From positions 1 to 9,263 of the forward strand of contig DGZR01000031.1 in the NCBI GenBank assembly GCA_002397155.1: a DNA stretch of 9,263 nt, given 5' to 3'. How positions within the stretch are numbered: position 1 is the first letter of the stretch; each line of letters begins with the position of its first letter. Of the stretch, positions 1-6,699 are shown one piece after another. The notes beneath the pieces are model-generated. The model saw only the letters and a program-made list of their open reading frames with translations, ran no database searches and was not told the DNA's origin. This stretch comes from Firmicutes bacterium UBA4975 (GTDB taxonomy: Bacteria; Bacillota; Proteinivoracia; UBA4975). Position numbers and translations under genes: made by a program.

Positions 1-57
1 GCAAGAGTCCGTCCCGTCGGGACTGGCCCCCAAAAAAGGGAGCAAGGGCCGTCCCTT
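1..57 (-). repeat. Hairpin-rich sequence at the 3' end of the acyltransferase gene
   Basis: Read on the minus strand, this stretch follows directly from the acyltransferase stop codon (TAA, 58-56). It begins with an imperfect hairpin, AAGGG-ACGG-CCCTT (57-44), then a T-rich tract (40-31 region), then a second small hairpin GTCCC/GGGAC (23-11). A larger fold pairing GGGAC and GGCC of the first part with GGCC and GTCCC of the second is also possible. The AAGGGACG..CCCTT core resembles the 27-bp repeats at 6673-6699 and 7246-7272, so this may be a diverged member of the same short interspersed family. It could act as a weak terminator, because a T-run follows the first hairpin, but that is inference. 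The window edge prevents defining its full extent. Confidence 0.4.
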
Positions 58-1174
58 AAAGGGTGAGTTCGTAAATGCGGAAGCGGCGGTATTCCTTGCC
101 CCCCGACCCCAGGGCGTCGTTGTAGATTTTGACGTTGAACTCGTGAATGCTGCTGGCGTCGCCGCCGGTATAGCCCAGTTTTTTCGCCGCCTCGATGCTG
201 TACCGGTAGAGAGCGGCGGAAACTCCTTTGCGGTGGTACTCGGGAATGACCATGAGGGCAAAGAGCCGGGCTAGCCGGACCTTGTTCTTAAAATAGAGGA
301 ATTTAGCCCAGCCCAGGGGAAAGAGCTTGCCGTTCATGCGCCTGATCACCTGGTTGTAGTCCGGGAGGGCGATGGAAAGGCCGATGGGCTCGCCGTCCTC
401 GGCTTCGGCGATGTAGATCAGCTCGGGCACGACCAGGGGCAGGAGCTTTTTCACCTCGGCCCGGACTTCTTCCAAACTGGGGGAGATCATGTCCGGCCAT
501 TCATCGGGAGTGGACTTGTCAGTGATGTGCTTGATGGCCAGGATTTCCGCCTCAATATTTTTCATGTCGACGGGGCGCACGGTGAACTTGTAGCGTTTTT
601 GCGCCAGTTCCACCCCCCTGACCAACTTTTCCGGGATTTCGTCCAGGCTGAACCAAAAGCCCAACCGGTCAAACTGCTTGGTAAAGCCGTATTTAACGAA
701 AAAGTCCTGGTACCAGGACGGATTGTAACTGGCCAAGAGAGCGGGAGGGCCGTCAAAGCCGTCTACCAAGAGGCCCCGGTAGTCGTCGCCATTGCTGGGG
801 GATTGAGGGCCGGTGACCTTGGCCGCGCCGTGGGCCCGCAGAAAATCCAGGGCGGCGTCAAAAAGCGCTTCCGCCACTTTGTAGTCTTGAATGGACTCAA
901 AAAGGGTGATGTAGCCCAGGTTCTGGTTCTTTGCCTTGTTGAGCAGGGTATCGATGCCGCAGCCGATGCGGCCGACAATCTTGCCCCCTTGGCGGGCCAA
1001 GAAGTAACAGTTGGGTCCCAAGCGCAGCAAGGCATTGTGCTTGGGGCTGAGGGTTTTCAGCATGTCCGAGTGCAGCGGGGGAACCCAGTGGGGGTCATCT
1101 TTGTACAGCTGCCAGACCAGGTCGACAAAGGCCCGGCGTTCCTTGGCTGTTGTTACTGGGACGATTTCCAGCAT
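56..1174 (-). CDS. GNAT-family acyltransferase-like protein (about 372 aa)
   Basis: The protein resembles a family of roughly 375-residue GNAT-type proteins that share an N-terminal pattern (LVWQLYKDDPHWVPPL, residues 18-34) and GPQSPSNGDDYRGLLVDGFDGPP (residues 122-144 region), usually annotated only as N-acetyltransferase-like. The C-terminal part (about 250-372) carries a GNAT fold with the acyl-CoA-binding motif A signature VIPEYHRKGVSAALY (309-323). The N-terminal half (CYFLARQGGKIVGRIG, 56-71) also looks like a GNAT beta-strand pair, so the protein may hold two GNAT-like halves. Substrate is unknown. An ATG at 1183 lies directly against AGGGAG (1189-1184), leaving no spacer. The ATG at 1174 has a 9-base spacer and is preferred, giving MLEIVPVTT. 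The gene lies downstream of the pyr terminator, so it is probably transcribed separately; there is no evidence that it takes part in pyrimidine synthesis. Confidence 0.8.
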   Translation of the reverse strand: MLEIVPVTTAKERRAFVDLVWQLYKDDPHWVPPLHSDMLKTLSPKHNALLRLGPNCYFLARQGGKIVGRIGCGIDTLLNKAKNQNLGYITLFESIQDYKVAEALFDAALDFLRAHGAAKVTGPQSPSNGDDYRGLLVDGFDGPPALLASYNPSWYQDFFVKYGFTKQFDRLGFWFSLDEIPEKLVRGVELAQKRYKFTVRPVDMKNIEAEILAIKHITDKSTPDEWPDMISPSLEEVRAEVKKLLPLVVPELIYIAEAEDGEPIGLSIALPDYNQVIRRMNGKLFPLGWAKFLYFKNKVRLARLFALMVIPEYHRKGVSAALYRYSIEAAKKLGYTGGDASSIHEFNVKIYNDALGSGGKEYRRFRIYELTL

Positions 1175-1216
1175 AGTGATCATCTCCCTAAAGTATGAAT
1201 AAGTGCCCTTACTCTA

Positions 1217-1225
1217 TTCGACATA
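1217..1225 (-). promoter_or_regulatory. Spo0A-box-like site upstream of the acyltransferase gene
   Basis: The minus strand reads TATGTCGAA, 8 of 9 matches to the Spo0A box consensus TTTGTCGAA, about 43 bases upstream of the preferred start at 1174. A single near-match is weak evidence. It may instead be part of a general intergenic motif of these genomes. I could not place a convincing -35/-10 pair around it. Confidence 0.25.
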
Positions 1226-1287
1226 TTTCCCGGGGAATCCTCCCTTTTCCCGGAATGACAAGGGAGTTCGCCCTGGACCGATGAAAA

Positions 1288-1311
1288 GTAAAAAAACCCG
1301 CCCCGGCGGGT
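1288..1311 (-). terminator. Rho-independent terminator of the pyr operon
   Basis: On the minus strand, six bases after the pyrE stop codon (1320-1318), there is a GC-rich stem ACCCGC/GCGGGT (1311-1306 with 1301-1296, loop CGGG), followed by a run of seven T residues. This is a classic intrinsic terminator. It closes the six-gene pyr transcript and separates it from the acyltransferase gene downstream. Confidence 0.92.
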
Positions 1312-1317
1312 CTTTTG

Positions 1318-1881
1318 CTACCTGTGCCTGCTGCCCGGCCGATCAATGGCAATCCCCTCTTGGCAGAGAGGGCAGTCCGCCCGGGTCCAGGTTTGGGGTT
1401 TTAGCTGGTAGAGGGAGTGACAGGGAACGCCAAAATCTAAGGCACCGGCGGTGCGGTCAGCCAAGAGGGCCACTGCCACTACCCGGGCGCCGCTGCCCGC
1501 CAGCAACCTGATAACTTCCTGGGCGGAGCCGCCGGTAGTGGACACGTCCTCGGCCACCAGCACCCTCTCCCCGGGCTGGACGGTAAAACCTCGGCGCAGG
1601 GTCATGACGTCTTCGCTCCTCTCAGTGAAGATGGCCCTGCAGCCCAGGGTCAGGCCCAGTTGGTACGCCCAGGTGATCCCCCCCATGGCCGGCCCCACCA
1701 CCAGGTCGATGGGCTGGCCCGCCAGCTTTTGCGCCATCCCTTCAGCCAGTTCCTGGGCCAGGCGGGGGTGCTGCAGGACCAGGGCGCACTGGAGGTAGGT
1801 GTCGCTGTGCAGTCCCGAGGTGAGGAGAAAATGGCCCCGTTGCAGGGCACCCTTTTCCAAAAAGATCTTTTCAATATCCAA
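1318..1881 (-). CDS. pyrE: Orotate phosphoribosyltransferase
   Basis: This cytoplasmic enzyme joins orotate to PRPP to make OMP, the fifth step of UMP synthesis. The 187-residue protein carries the PRPP-binding motif VLVAEDVSTTGGS (107-119), the upstream VVGPAMGGITWAYQLG segment (61-76), and the C-terminal CPLCQEGIAIDRPGSR (170-185). That tail is typical of the Thermus-like OPRT subgroup rather than the E. coli type. The start is TTG at 1881, not ATG: GGAGG of the pyrF tail lies 8 bases upstream, the reading MDIEKIFLEKGAL fits family N-termini, and no in-frame ATG fits better. Only 3 bases separate it from the pyrF stop, so it is the last gene of the operon and probably coupled to pyrF. The weaker start codon may lower its yield relative to pyrF. 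Confidence 0.95.
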   Translation of the reverse strand: MDIEKIFLEKGALQRGHFLLTSGLHSDTYLQCALVLQHPRLAQELAEGMAQKLAGQPIDLVVGPAMGGITWAYQLGLTLGCRAIFTERSEDVMTLRRGFTVQPGERVLVAEDVSTTGGSAQEVIRLLAGSGARVVAVALLADRTAGALDFGVPCHSLYQLKPQTWTRADCPLCQEGIAIDRPGSRHR

Positions 1882-1884
1882 GGT

Positions 1885-2559
1885 CTATCCCTCCAATTCG
1901 GCGATGATCGCCCGGGCGGCCTCGGCCGGGTCGGGGGCACCGGTAATGGGCCGGCCCACCACGATGTGAGTGGCCCCGGCCCGGGCAGCCTGGCCCGGGG
2001 TCATTACCCGCTTTTGGTCCCCTGCCGGGCTGCCCTGGGGCCGGATACCCGGAGTGACCCGCAAAAAGCCCGGGGGCAGGTCCGCCAGGTTTTCCAGATC
2101 GGAAGGGGCCGAAACCAAGCCGTGGCAGCCGGTCTCCCGGGCCAGCCGGGCCATCCTTGCCACCTGCTCCTTTACCCCCCTGGCAATGCCGATTTCCCCC
2201 AGCCCGTCCTGGTCCAAGCTGGTCAGCACCGTCACCGCCAGCAGCTTGGTCTCCCCGCAGGCCTCGCGGCAGGCCCGGAGCATCTCCCGGCCCCCGGCGG
2301 CGTGAACCGTGCACAGGTCGACACCCCAGCGGGCGGCGGCCGCCACCGCTCCCGCCGCTGTGTTGGGGATGTCATGAAATTTCAGGTCGAGAAAAACCTT
2401 CTTGCCCTGCTCTTTTAGCCAGGCCAAAATCGGCGGGCCCTGGGCGGTAAAGAGTTCCAAACCAACTTTGTAAAAGCCCACACTCTCCCCCAGCTCCCCT
2501 ACCCAGGCATGAGCCCGGGCCTTCTCCTTTGTGTCCAAAGCGATTATGAGTTCGGTCAT
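1885..2559 (-). CDS. pyrF: Orotidine 5'-phosphate decarboxylase
   Basis: This enzyme decarboxylates OMP to UMP, the last step of the pathway. At 224 residues it has the usual length of the short bacterial family. Visible signatures are IIALDT (5-10), the catalytic FLDLKFHDIPNT with D58, K60 and D63 (57-67 region), VTPGIRP (168-174) and the phosphate-gripping VGRPIT (201-206). The ATG overlaps the pyrD stop in an ATGA arrangement (2559-2556), and a good SD, GGGAGGGAAGT, precedes it. No key residue appears to be missing. It is almost certainly cotranslated with pyrD. Confidence 0.97.
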   Translation of the reverse strand: MTELIIALDTKEKARAHAWVGELGESVGFYKVGLELFTAQGPPILAWLKEQGKKVFLDLKFHDIPNTAAGAVAAAARWGVDLCTVHAAGGREMLRACREACGETKLLAVTVLTSLDQDGLGEIGIARGVKEQVARMARLARETGCHGLVSAPSDLENLADLPPGFLRVTPGIRPQGSPAGDQKRVMTPGQAARAGATHIVVGRPITGAPDPAEAARAIIAELEG

Positions 2560-3473
2560 ACTTCCCTCCCCCGGTGGGCTTCTCCCACCAGTTCGCTGAC
2601 GGTAGTGTCATTTGTGACCAGCCAGTCCGCCAGGCCCCGGACCAATTGGGGCAGCACCAGGGGATTGGCAAAAGCCGCGCTCCCCACCTGGAGGGCGGCC
2701 GCGCCTGCCAGCAAAAACTCCAGAGCGTCCTCGACCCCGGCGATGCCGCCGCAGCCAATTATCGGGATGGAGACCGCCCGGTAAGCCTGCCAGACCTGGT
2801 AAAGAGCCACGGGTTTTATCGCCGGGCCCGACAGGCCCCCGCTTATGTTGCCCAAGAGAGGCCGCCGCTTCTTGCTGTCGATAGCCAGGCCCCGCAGGGT
2901 GTTGATCAGGGTTAGCGCCCGGGCCCCGGCCGCCTGGGCGGCAAGAGCCGGTTCTACGATATCGGCCAGGTTTGGGGTGAGTTTCACTACCAAGGGCAGG
3001 GGGCAGACCTCCCCCACCCGGGAAACCAGGGCGTAGACCAGGTCGGGGTCGACGCCAAAGGCGATTCCCCCTTCCCGGACGTTGGGGCAGGAGAGATTCA
3101 GCTCCAGGCCCAACAAGTCCTGGTCGGCCAGGGCCTCGGCTACCCGAGCATACTCCTCGGGAGTGCGGCCGGCCACGTTGACCAGGATGGGGACCCCCTG
3201 CCCTTGGAGCCAGGGTAAGTCGTCTCTCAGAGCGCCTTCCAGGCCGCTGTTTTCTAAACCTATCGCGTTTAGCATACCCGCCGGAGTTTCGGCCAGCCGG
3301 GGGCCGGGATTGCCCCGCCGGGGCTCGGGGGTGACGGCCTTGGTCACCACCGCGCCAAGGGTATCCAGGGCAAAAAGTCGGCTATACTCCCGGCCCCAGC
3401 CGAAACAGCCCGAAGCCGGCATGAAGGGATTTTTCAGCCGGGCAAAGCCCAGGTCCGCTGCGGCTCGGTTCAT
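2556..3473 (-). CDS. pyrD: Dihydroorotate dehydrogenase B, catalytic subunit (class 1B)
   Basis: This FMN enzyme oxidises dihydroorotate to orotate. The class 1B form works as a complex with PyrK and passes electrons to NAD+. The 305-residue protein shows KNPFMPASGCFGWG (14-27), TKAVTPEPRRGNP (44-56), the class 1 catalytic cysteine in ELNLSCPNV (C129), VKLTPN (163-168), GNISGGLSGPAIKP (208-221) and the FMN-phosphate loop IGCGGIAGVEDA (239-250). The start at 3473 overlaps the pyrK stop in ATGA and has a strong AGGAGGTGG upstream. An in-frame upstream ATG at 3578 would add 35 arginine/proline-rich residues encoded within pyrK and is rejected. The serine-free active site (Cys instead of Ser) and the adjacent pyrK support class 1B over class 2. 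Confidence 0.97.
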   Translation of the reverse strand: MNRAAADLGFARLKNPFMPASGCFGWGREYSRLFALDTLGAVVTKAVTPEPRRGNPGPRLAETPAGMLNAIGLENSGLEGALRDDLPWLQGQGVPILVNVAGRTPEEYARVAEALADQDLLGLELNLSCPNVREGGIAFGVDPDLVYALVSRVGEVCPLPLVVKLTPNLADIVEPALAAQAAGARALTLINTLRGLAIDSKKRRPLLGNISGGLSGPAIKPVALYQVWQAYRAVSIPIIGCGGIAGVEDALEFLLAGAAALQVGSAAFANPLVLPQLVRGLADWLVTNDTTVSELVGEAHRGREV

Positions 3474-4204
3474 GGAAAGACCACCTCCTGGGCGGCAAAG
3501 ACCGGGCCGTCCCGGCAGACCCGGGCGTTGCCCTGCCTGGTGGGGACGACACAGCCGTTGCAGGCGCCGAGGCCGCAAGCCATTCGCGCCTCCAGGGCAA
3601 ATTGCCCGGCCAAGCCCCGTTCCCGGAGCAGGGCCTGAAGCCCGGAGAGCATTGGCTCAGGCCCGCAGGCCGCCACCCACAGCCCCGGCACCAGGTTGGC
3701 CGCCGCATATTGAACCAGGTTGCCGGCAAATCCCCTGCTCCCGTCCTCAGTGGCCCAGCCCACCCCGACACCGGGGGGTAGGGCCAGGGTTTCCAGCCAG
3801 AGCTCCCTGGCGTTCGGCCCCCCCATGACAAAAGTGCACTCCCCCAGTTGCCGAGCCAAGAGGGTGAGGGCGGCAGCCCCTATCCCCCCTCCCAGCAGGA
3901 GGGGACGGCCTTTTTCCGGGGTAAAACCTCGGCCCAGGGGGCCGAGAATTGCCAAGGAGCTGCCCCGCTCTATCCCGGCCAGGGCCGCCGTTCCCGCCCC
4001 TAGGCGACGGATGACCAGGGTGATCGACTGCTCGTCCGCGTCGGCCACCGTAAAGGGGCGGCGCAGGCTAAAGCCGGGGACCTCCAGGTGGACAAATTGT
4101 CCCCCCCGAACCCCGGCCGCGATTTCAGGAACCAGCAGGTGTAATTTAAATATATCTTCGGTCAGAGGCAAATTATCCAGGACCAGGGCCCGTGTTTCGA
4201 TCAT
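3470..4204 (-). CDS. pyrK: Dihydroorotate dehydrogenase B, electron transfer subunit
   Basis: PyrK carries FAD and a [2Fe-2S] cluster and moves electrons from the FMN of PyrD to NAD+. The 244-residue protein shows the flavin-binding FSLRRPFTVAD (45-55), a glycine-rich nucleotide loop LLLGGGIGAAALTLLAR (102-118), WATEDGSRGFAG (150-161), ACGPEPML (179-186), and four cluster cysteines C210, C215, C218 and C230 with spacing C-x4-C-x2-C-x11-C. All expected ligands are present. The start codon overlaps the pyrC stop as ATGA (4204-4201). The SD is weak (GTAGG directly before ATG), so translation probably depends on coupling to pyrC. In Bacillus, carA and carB lie between pyrC and pyrK; here the two genes are directly joined. 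Confidence 0.96.
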   Translation of the reverse strand: MIETRALVLDNLPLTEDIFKLHLLVPEIAAGVRGGQFVHLEVPGFSLRRPFTVADADEQSITLVIRRLGAGTAALAGIERGSSLAILGPLGRGFTPEKGRPLLLGGGIGAAALTLLARQLGECTFVMGGPNARELWLETLALPPGVGVGWATEDGSRGFAGNLVQYAAANLVPGLWVAACGPEPMLSGLQALLRERGLAGQFALEARMACGLGACNGCVVPTRQGNARVCRDGPVFAAQEVVFP

Positions 4205-5514
4205 CCTACTTGGGCCACGGGCAGGACTGCGGGCTCGGCGCCCACCCGGCCGTTGTGCATGACCACCCGGCCCCGGACTATGGTCAGGACGGGCAAGCCC
4301 GCCAGCCGCCAGCCGCTAAAGGGCGTGTTCCGGCTCTTGCCGACAAAATCTGCCGGGTTCACCCCTCCTTGAGAGGCGGGGTCGATGACAGTGAGATCGG
4401 CCTGTTCTCCCGCCGCCAGGGTCAATGGGCTCCGTCCCAGGATGCGGCGGGGACCATCGGTGAGTTTTTCTATGAGGGTGGCCAGGGGCAAGCGCCCGGT
4501 CTTAACTAGATTAGCATAGAGCAGGGGCCAGGCTATTTCCAAGCCGGCGATTCCCGCCGGCGCCGCTGCAAAGGTAGTCTTTTTTTCAAAATCCTGGTGA
4601 GGCGCGTGGTCGGTGGCGACAGCATCGATGGTGCCGTCCAAGAGCCCGGCCAGGAGGGCCTGGCAATCCTCCCTCCGGCGCAAAGGGGGATTGACCTTGG
4701 CCAGGGTGTTATACCCCTCACATTCCGCTTCGGTCAGCAAGAGGTGGTGAGGGGTGACGTCGGCGGTGACCTTGACGCCCCTTTCCTTGGCCCGGCGCAC
4801 GGCGTCCACCGCCCCGGCAGTGCTGAGATGAGTGAGGTGGAGCCTGCAGCCGGTAGCCTTGGCCAGCACGATGTCTCGTTCCACCGCCGCCACTTCCGCC
4901 ACCGGGTCCGCTCCTTTCAGGCCCAGCCTATCGGCTAGAGAACCGGCGTTCATCTCCCCGCCGGCACTGAGGGCCGAGTCCTCGGGATGGCTGACCAGGA
5001 GCAGGTCCCACTGGGCGGCGTAGCGGAAGGCGTTGTGGGCGATGCGGGCGTCTTGCACCCAGGCGCCGTCGTCGCTGAAGGCGACGGCGCCGGCCCGGGC
5101 CATAAGGCCCAGCTCGGCGATTTCCCGGCCTGCCCCCCCCTTGGTAATCGTCCCCAGGGGCAGCACCTCAACCCAGCCCTGGTCCCTGGCCTTTAGCTTG
5201 ACCAGTTCAACTAAGAGAGGGGTGTCGATACTGGGGGTGGTATTGGGCATGGCGCAGATGGTGGTGAACCCGCCCCGGGCGGCGGCGGCGGTGCCGGTGG
5301 CGATTGTCTCCTTGCCCTCCTGGCCCGGCTCCCGCAAGTGGACGTGGAGGTCCACCAGCCCGGGCAGGATTTTTTTACCCCGCAAATCCACGATTTGACC
5401 GGGCCGGACTAAGTCCGGGCCCACTTCGGCGATGAGGCCGTCCCGAAGCCAAAGGTCTCCCAAGCGCTCTCCGTTGGCATCGGCCAGCACAGCGTTTTTC
5501 AACAGCAGTTCCAT
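4201..5514 (-). CDS. pyrC: Dihydroorotase
   Basis: This amidohydrolase cyclises carbamoyl aspartate to dihydroorotate. The 437-residue protein belongs to the class I (Bacillus-type) dihydroorotases. The metal ligands known from that family are all visible: H57 and H59 in DLHVHLREPG, D149 in SDDGAWVQD, H176 in SHPED, H229 in LTHLSTAG and D302 in ATDHAPH. MPNTTPSID (89-97) and the substrate-binding KVNPPLRR (273-280) are also present. A good SD, AAAGGGGTG, lies 7 bases before the ATG. The start shares one base with the pyrB stop (TGATG at 5516-5512), which implies translational coupling. Because the catalytic residues are intact, this is an active enzyme and not the inactive PyrC-like ATCase partner found in some bacteria. 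Confidence 0.97.
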   Translation of the reverse strand: MELLLKNAVLADANGERLGDLWLRDGLIAEVGPDLVRPGQIVDLRGKKILPGLVDLHVHLREPGQEGKETIATGTAAAARGGFTTICAMPNTTPSIDTPLLVELVKLKARDQGWVEVLPLGTITKGGAGREIAELGLMARAGAVAFSDDGAWVQDARIAHNAFRYAAQWDLLLVSHPEDSALSAGGEMNAGSLADRLGLKGADPVAEVAAVERDIVLAKATGCRLHLTHLSTAGAVDAVRRAKERGVKVTADVTPHHLLLTEAECEGYNTLAKVNPPLRRREDCQALLAGLLDGTIDAVATDHAPHQDFEKKTTFAAAPAGIAGLEIAWPLLYANLVKTGRLPLATLIEKLTDGPRRILGRSPLTLAAGEQADLTVIDPASQGGVNPADFVGKSRNTPFSGWRLAGLPVLTIVRGRVVMHNGRVGAEPAVLPVAQVG

Positions 5515-6425
5515 CAGTGCCCACCCCTTTCTTTTACCAGACTGAGGACGGCCATTCGCACTGCCACCCCATTGGTCACCTGATCGAGAATAGCGGAATT
5601 GGGTCCCTCGGCGGCCCGGCCGCTGATCTCCACTCCCCGGTTCATCGGGCCCGGGTGCAACAAAAGCAGGTCCCGGTTCAAGCGGTTCTGTTCAATCCCC
5701 CAAAAAGTAAAGTACTCCCGGGCTGAAGGAAAGAGCCCTTGCTCCTGGCGCTCCTTTTGAATGCGCAGGACATTGATGCAGTCCGCCCCTTCCAGGGCCC
5801 GGCCCAGATCGGTTTCGACCGTTACCGGCCAATCCCCGGGGTCGGGCAGCATGGTGGCGGGCCCGCAGACCACCACCCTGGCCCCCAGCTTGGTCAGCCC
5901 CCAGATGTTGGAGCGGGCCACCCGGCTGTGGAGAACGTCGCCGACTATCGCCACTTTCAACCCTTCGATTCGCCCCTTGTGCCGCCAAATGGTCAGCAGG
6001 TCCAGCAGGCCCTGGGTGGGGTGCTCGTGCCGGCCTTCACCGGCGTTGACCACCGCCGCCGCCACATTGTCCGCCACCAGCTTGACCGCTCCGGAAGTGT
6101 CGTGCCGGATGACCAGGCAGTCCACCGCCATGGCTTCGATGTTCCACACAGTATCGAGGAGGCTCTCCCCCTTGGCCAGGCTGGAACCCTGGTCGGCAAA
6201 GTTGATGACGTGGGCCCCCAGGTACTGGGCGGCCAGCTCAAAAGACATGCGGGTGCGGGTGCTGGGCTCAAAAAACAGGTTTGCCACCGTCCAGCCCCGG
6301 AGCTCTGTCCCGGCCTTTTCCCCCCGGTCCAGGCGCTCCCGGTAGTACTGGCCTCGCTTTAGTATTTCCCATAATTCGTCTGCATCCAGTCCTTCCAGGG
6401 TCAAAAGGTCCTTGCCCCAGGTCAT
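5514..6425 (-). CDS. pyrB: Aspartate carbamoyltransferase, catalytic subunit
   Basis: This enzyme condenses carbamoyl phosphate with aspartate, the committed step of the pathway. The 303-residue protein shows the carbamoyl phosphate motif FFEPSTRTRMSFE (51-63), the active-site loop SSLAKGES with K85, EHPTQGLLDLL (134-144), LHSRVARSN (165-173) and the aspartate-side LLHPGPMNRGVEI (255-267). No regulatory subunit gene (pyrI) follows, as is usual in Gram-positive bacteria of this type. Control is therefore expected mainly at the RNA level through the PyrR attenuators just upstream. The ATG at 6425 follows a G-rich SD region (GGGGGTGGGGAG) that begins shortly after the second attenuator terminator. 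Hence readthrough of that terminator decides expression of the whole operon. Confidence 0.97.
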   Translation of the reverse strand: MTWGKDLLTLEGLDADELWEILKRGQYYRERLDRGEKAGTELRGWTVANLFFEPSTRTRMSFELAAQYLGAHVINFADQGSSLAKGESLLDTVWNIEAMAVDCLVIRHDTSGAVKLVADNVAAAVVNAGEGRHEHPTQGLLDLLTIWRHKGRIEGLKVAIVGDVLHSRVARSNIWGLTKLGARVVVCGPATMLPDPGDWPVTVETDLGRALEGADCINVLRIQKERQEQGLFPSAREYFTFWGIEQNRLNRDLLLLHPGPMNRGVEISGRAAEGPNSAILDQVTNGVAVRMAVLSLVKERGGH

Positions 6426-6446
6426 CTCCCCACCCCCAATTTTTTT

Positions 6447-6481
6447 TAAAATAAAACCGGCCCTCTCCCAGGAGGCCGGTT
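6447..6481 (-). terminator. PyrR attenuator 2: intrinsic terminator before pyrB
   Basis: On the minus strand the stem AACCGGCC/GGCCGGTT (6481-6474 with 6462-6455, 11-nt loop) is followed by TTTTATTTT. The 5' arm can instead pair with the 3' half of the second PyrR binding loop: GAGGCTGG (6523-6516) is complementary to CCGGCCTC (6479-6472), with one G-U pair. That is the expected antiterminator. PyrR bound to UMP/UTP would hold the binding loop closed, free the terminator and stop transcription 20 to 30 bases short of pyrB. Confidence 0.88.
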
Positions 6482-6510
6482 CGGCAGGTTGAAAATAGCA
6501 CTCAGCCGCT

Positions 6511-6540
6511 CCTTGCCAGCCTCACGGGACTGTCTTAAAG
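6511..6540 (-). promoter_or_regulatory. PyrR RNA-binding loop 2 (attenuator 2)
   Basis: The minus strand at 6531-6518 reads AGTCCCGTGAGGCT, a full match to the PyrR binding-loop consensus ARUCCNGNGAGGYU. The surrounding 30 nt are a near copy (26 of 30 identical) of the segment at 6606-6635. The site acts as an anti-antiterminator in RNA: PyrR binding stabilises it and so favours the terminator at 6481-6447. Confidence 0.9.
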
Positions 6541-6546
6541 TCGGGC

Positions 6547-6581
6547 AAAATAAAAGCCTTGCACCGGTGAGGCGCAAAGGC
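6547..6581 (-). terminator. PyrR attenuator 1: intrinsic terminator in the pyr leader
   Basis: The minus strand shows the stem GCCTT-T-GCGCC / GGTGCAAGGC (6581-6571 with 6565-6556, one bulged T and a 5-nt loop), then TTTTATTTT (6555-6547). The alternative antiterminator is clear. GTGAGGC of binding loop 1 (6620-6614) is exactly complementary to GCCTCAC (6573-6567) of this hairpin, and CAAGGG downstream of the loop can pair with CCCTTG just before it. The two states exclude each other, as in the B. subtilis pyr attenuators. Confidence 0.87.
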
Positions 6582-6605
6582 AAGGGTACAAAAGCTATTC
6601 ATTCC

Positions 6606-6635
6606 CCTTGGCGGCCTCACGGGACCGTTTTAAAG
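6606..6635 (-). promoter_or_regulatory. PyrR RNA-binding loop 1 (attenuator 1)
   Basis: The minus strand at 6626-6613 reads GGTCCCGTGAGGCC. It fits the PyrR consensus ARUCCNGNGAGGYU except for the closing pair, which is G-C instead of A-U, a compensated change. The loop begins within about 12 bases of the predicted transcription start (near 6638), so it is the first structure the polymerase makes. It is the first of two almost identical loops 95 bases apart. Confidence 0.88.
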
Positions 6636-6644
6636 GTTTTTTTT

Positions 6645-6673
6645 ATTGTAACCGATAAAACACAACTTGTAAA
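6645..6673 (-). promoter_or_regulatory. Sigma-A-type promoter of the pyr operon
   Basis: On the minus strand, TTTACA (6673-6668) and TACAAT (6650-6645) are separated by exactly 17 bases. Each hexamer differs from consensus at one position. Transcription would start near 6638, giving a leader of about 210 nt that contains both attenuators. The -35 element abuts the 27-bp repeat at 6673-6699 and shares one base with it. Confidence 0.7.
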
Positions 6674-6699
6674 GGGACGTACCCTTCTGCCGCAAATTC
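6673..6699 (+). repeat. 27-bp direct repeat, copy A
   Basis: This sequence starts AGGGACGTACCC and ends GCAAATTC. It is identical over 27 bases to 7246-7272 in the same orientation, and the two copies bracket the DUF3139-like gene. The left part contains the small inverted repeat AAGGG/CCCTT around ACGTA. It lies immediately upstream of the pyr promoter -35 element and its right end runs into a Spo0A-box-like site. Confidence 0.85.

Noticed and set aside
1241..1265. Inverted repeat TCCCTT/AAGGGA between pyrE and the acyltransferase gene as a second terminator or operator
   Set aside because: The stem is only 6 bp with a 13-base loop and no T-run. The real terminator is at 1311-1288.
3474..3578. 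Longer N-terminus for PyrD starting at 3578
   Set aside because: It would overlap pyrK by more than 100 bases with a low-complexity Arg/Pro sequence. The ATG at 3473 has AGGAGGTGG upstream, and its product begins like other PyrD proteins.
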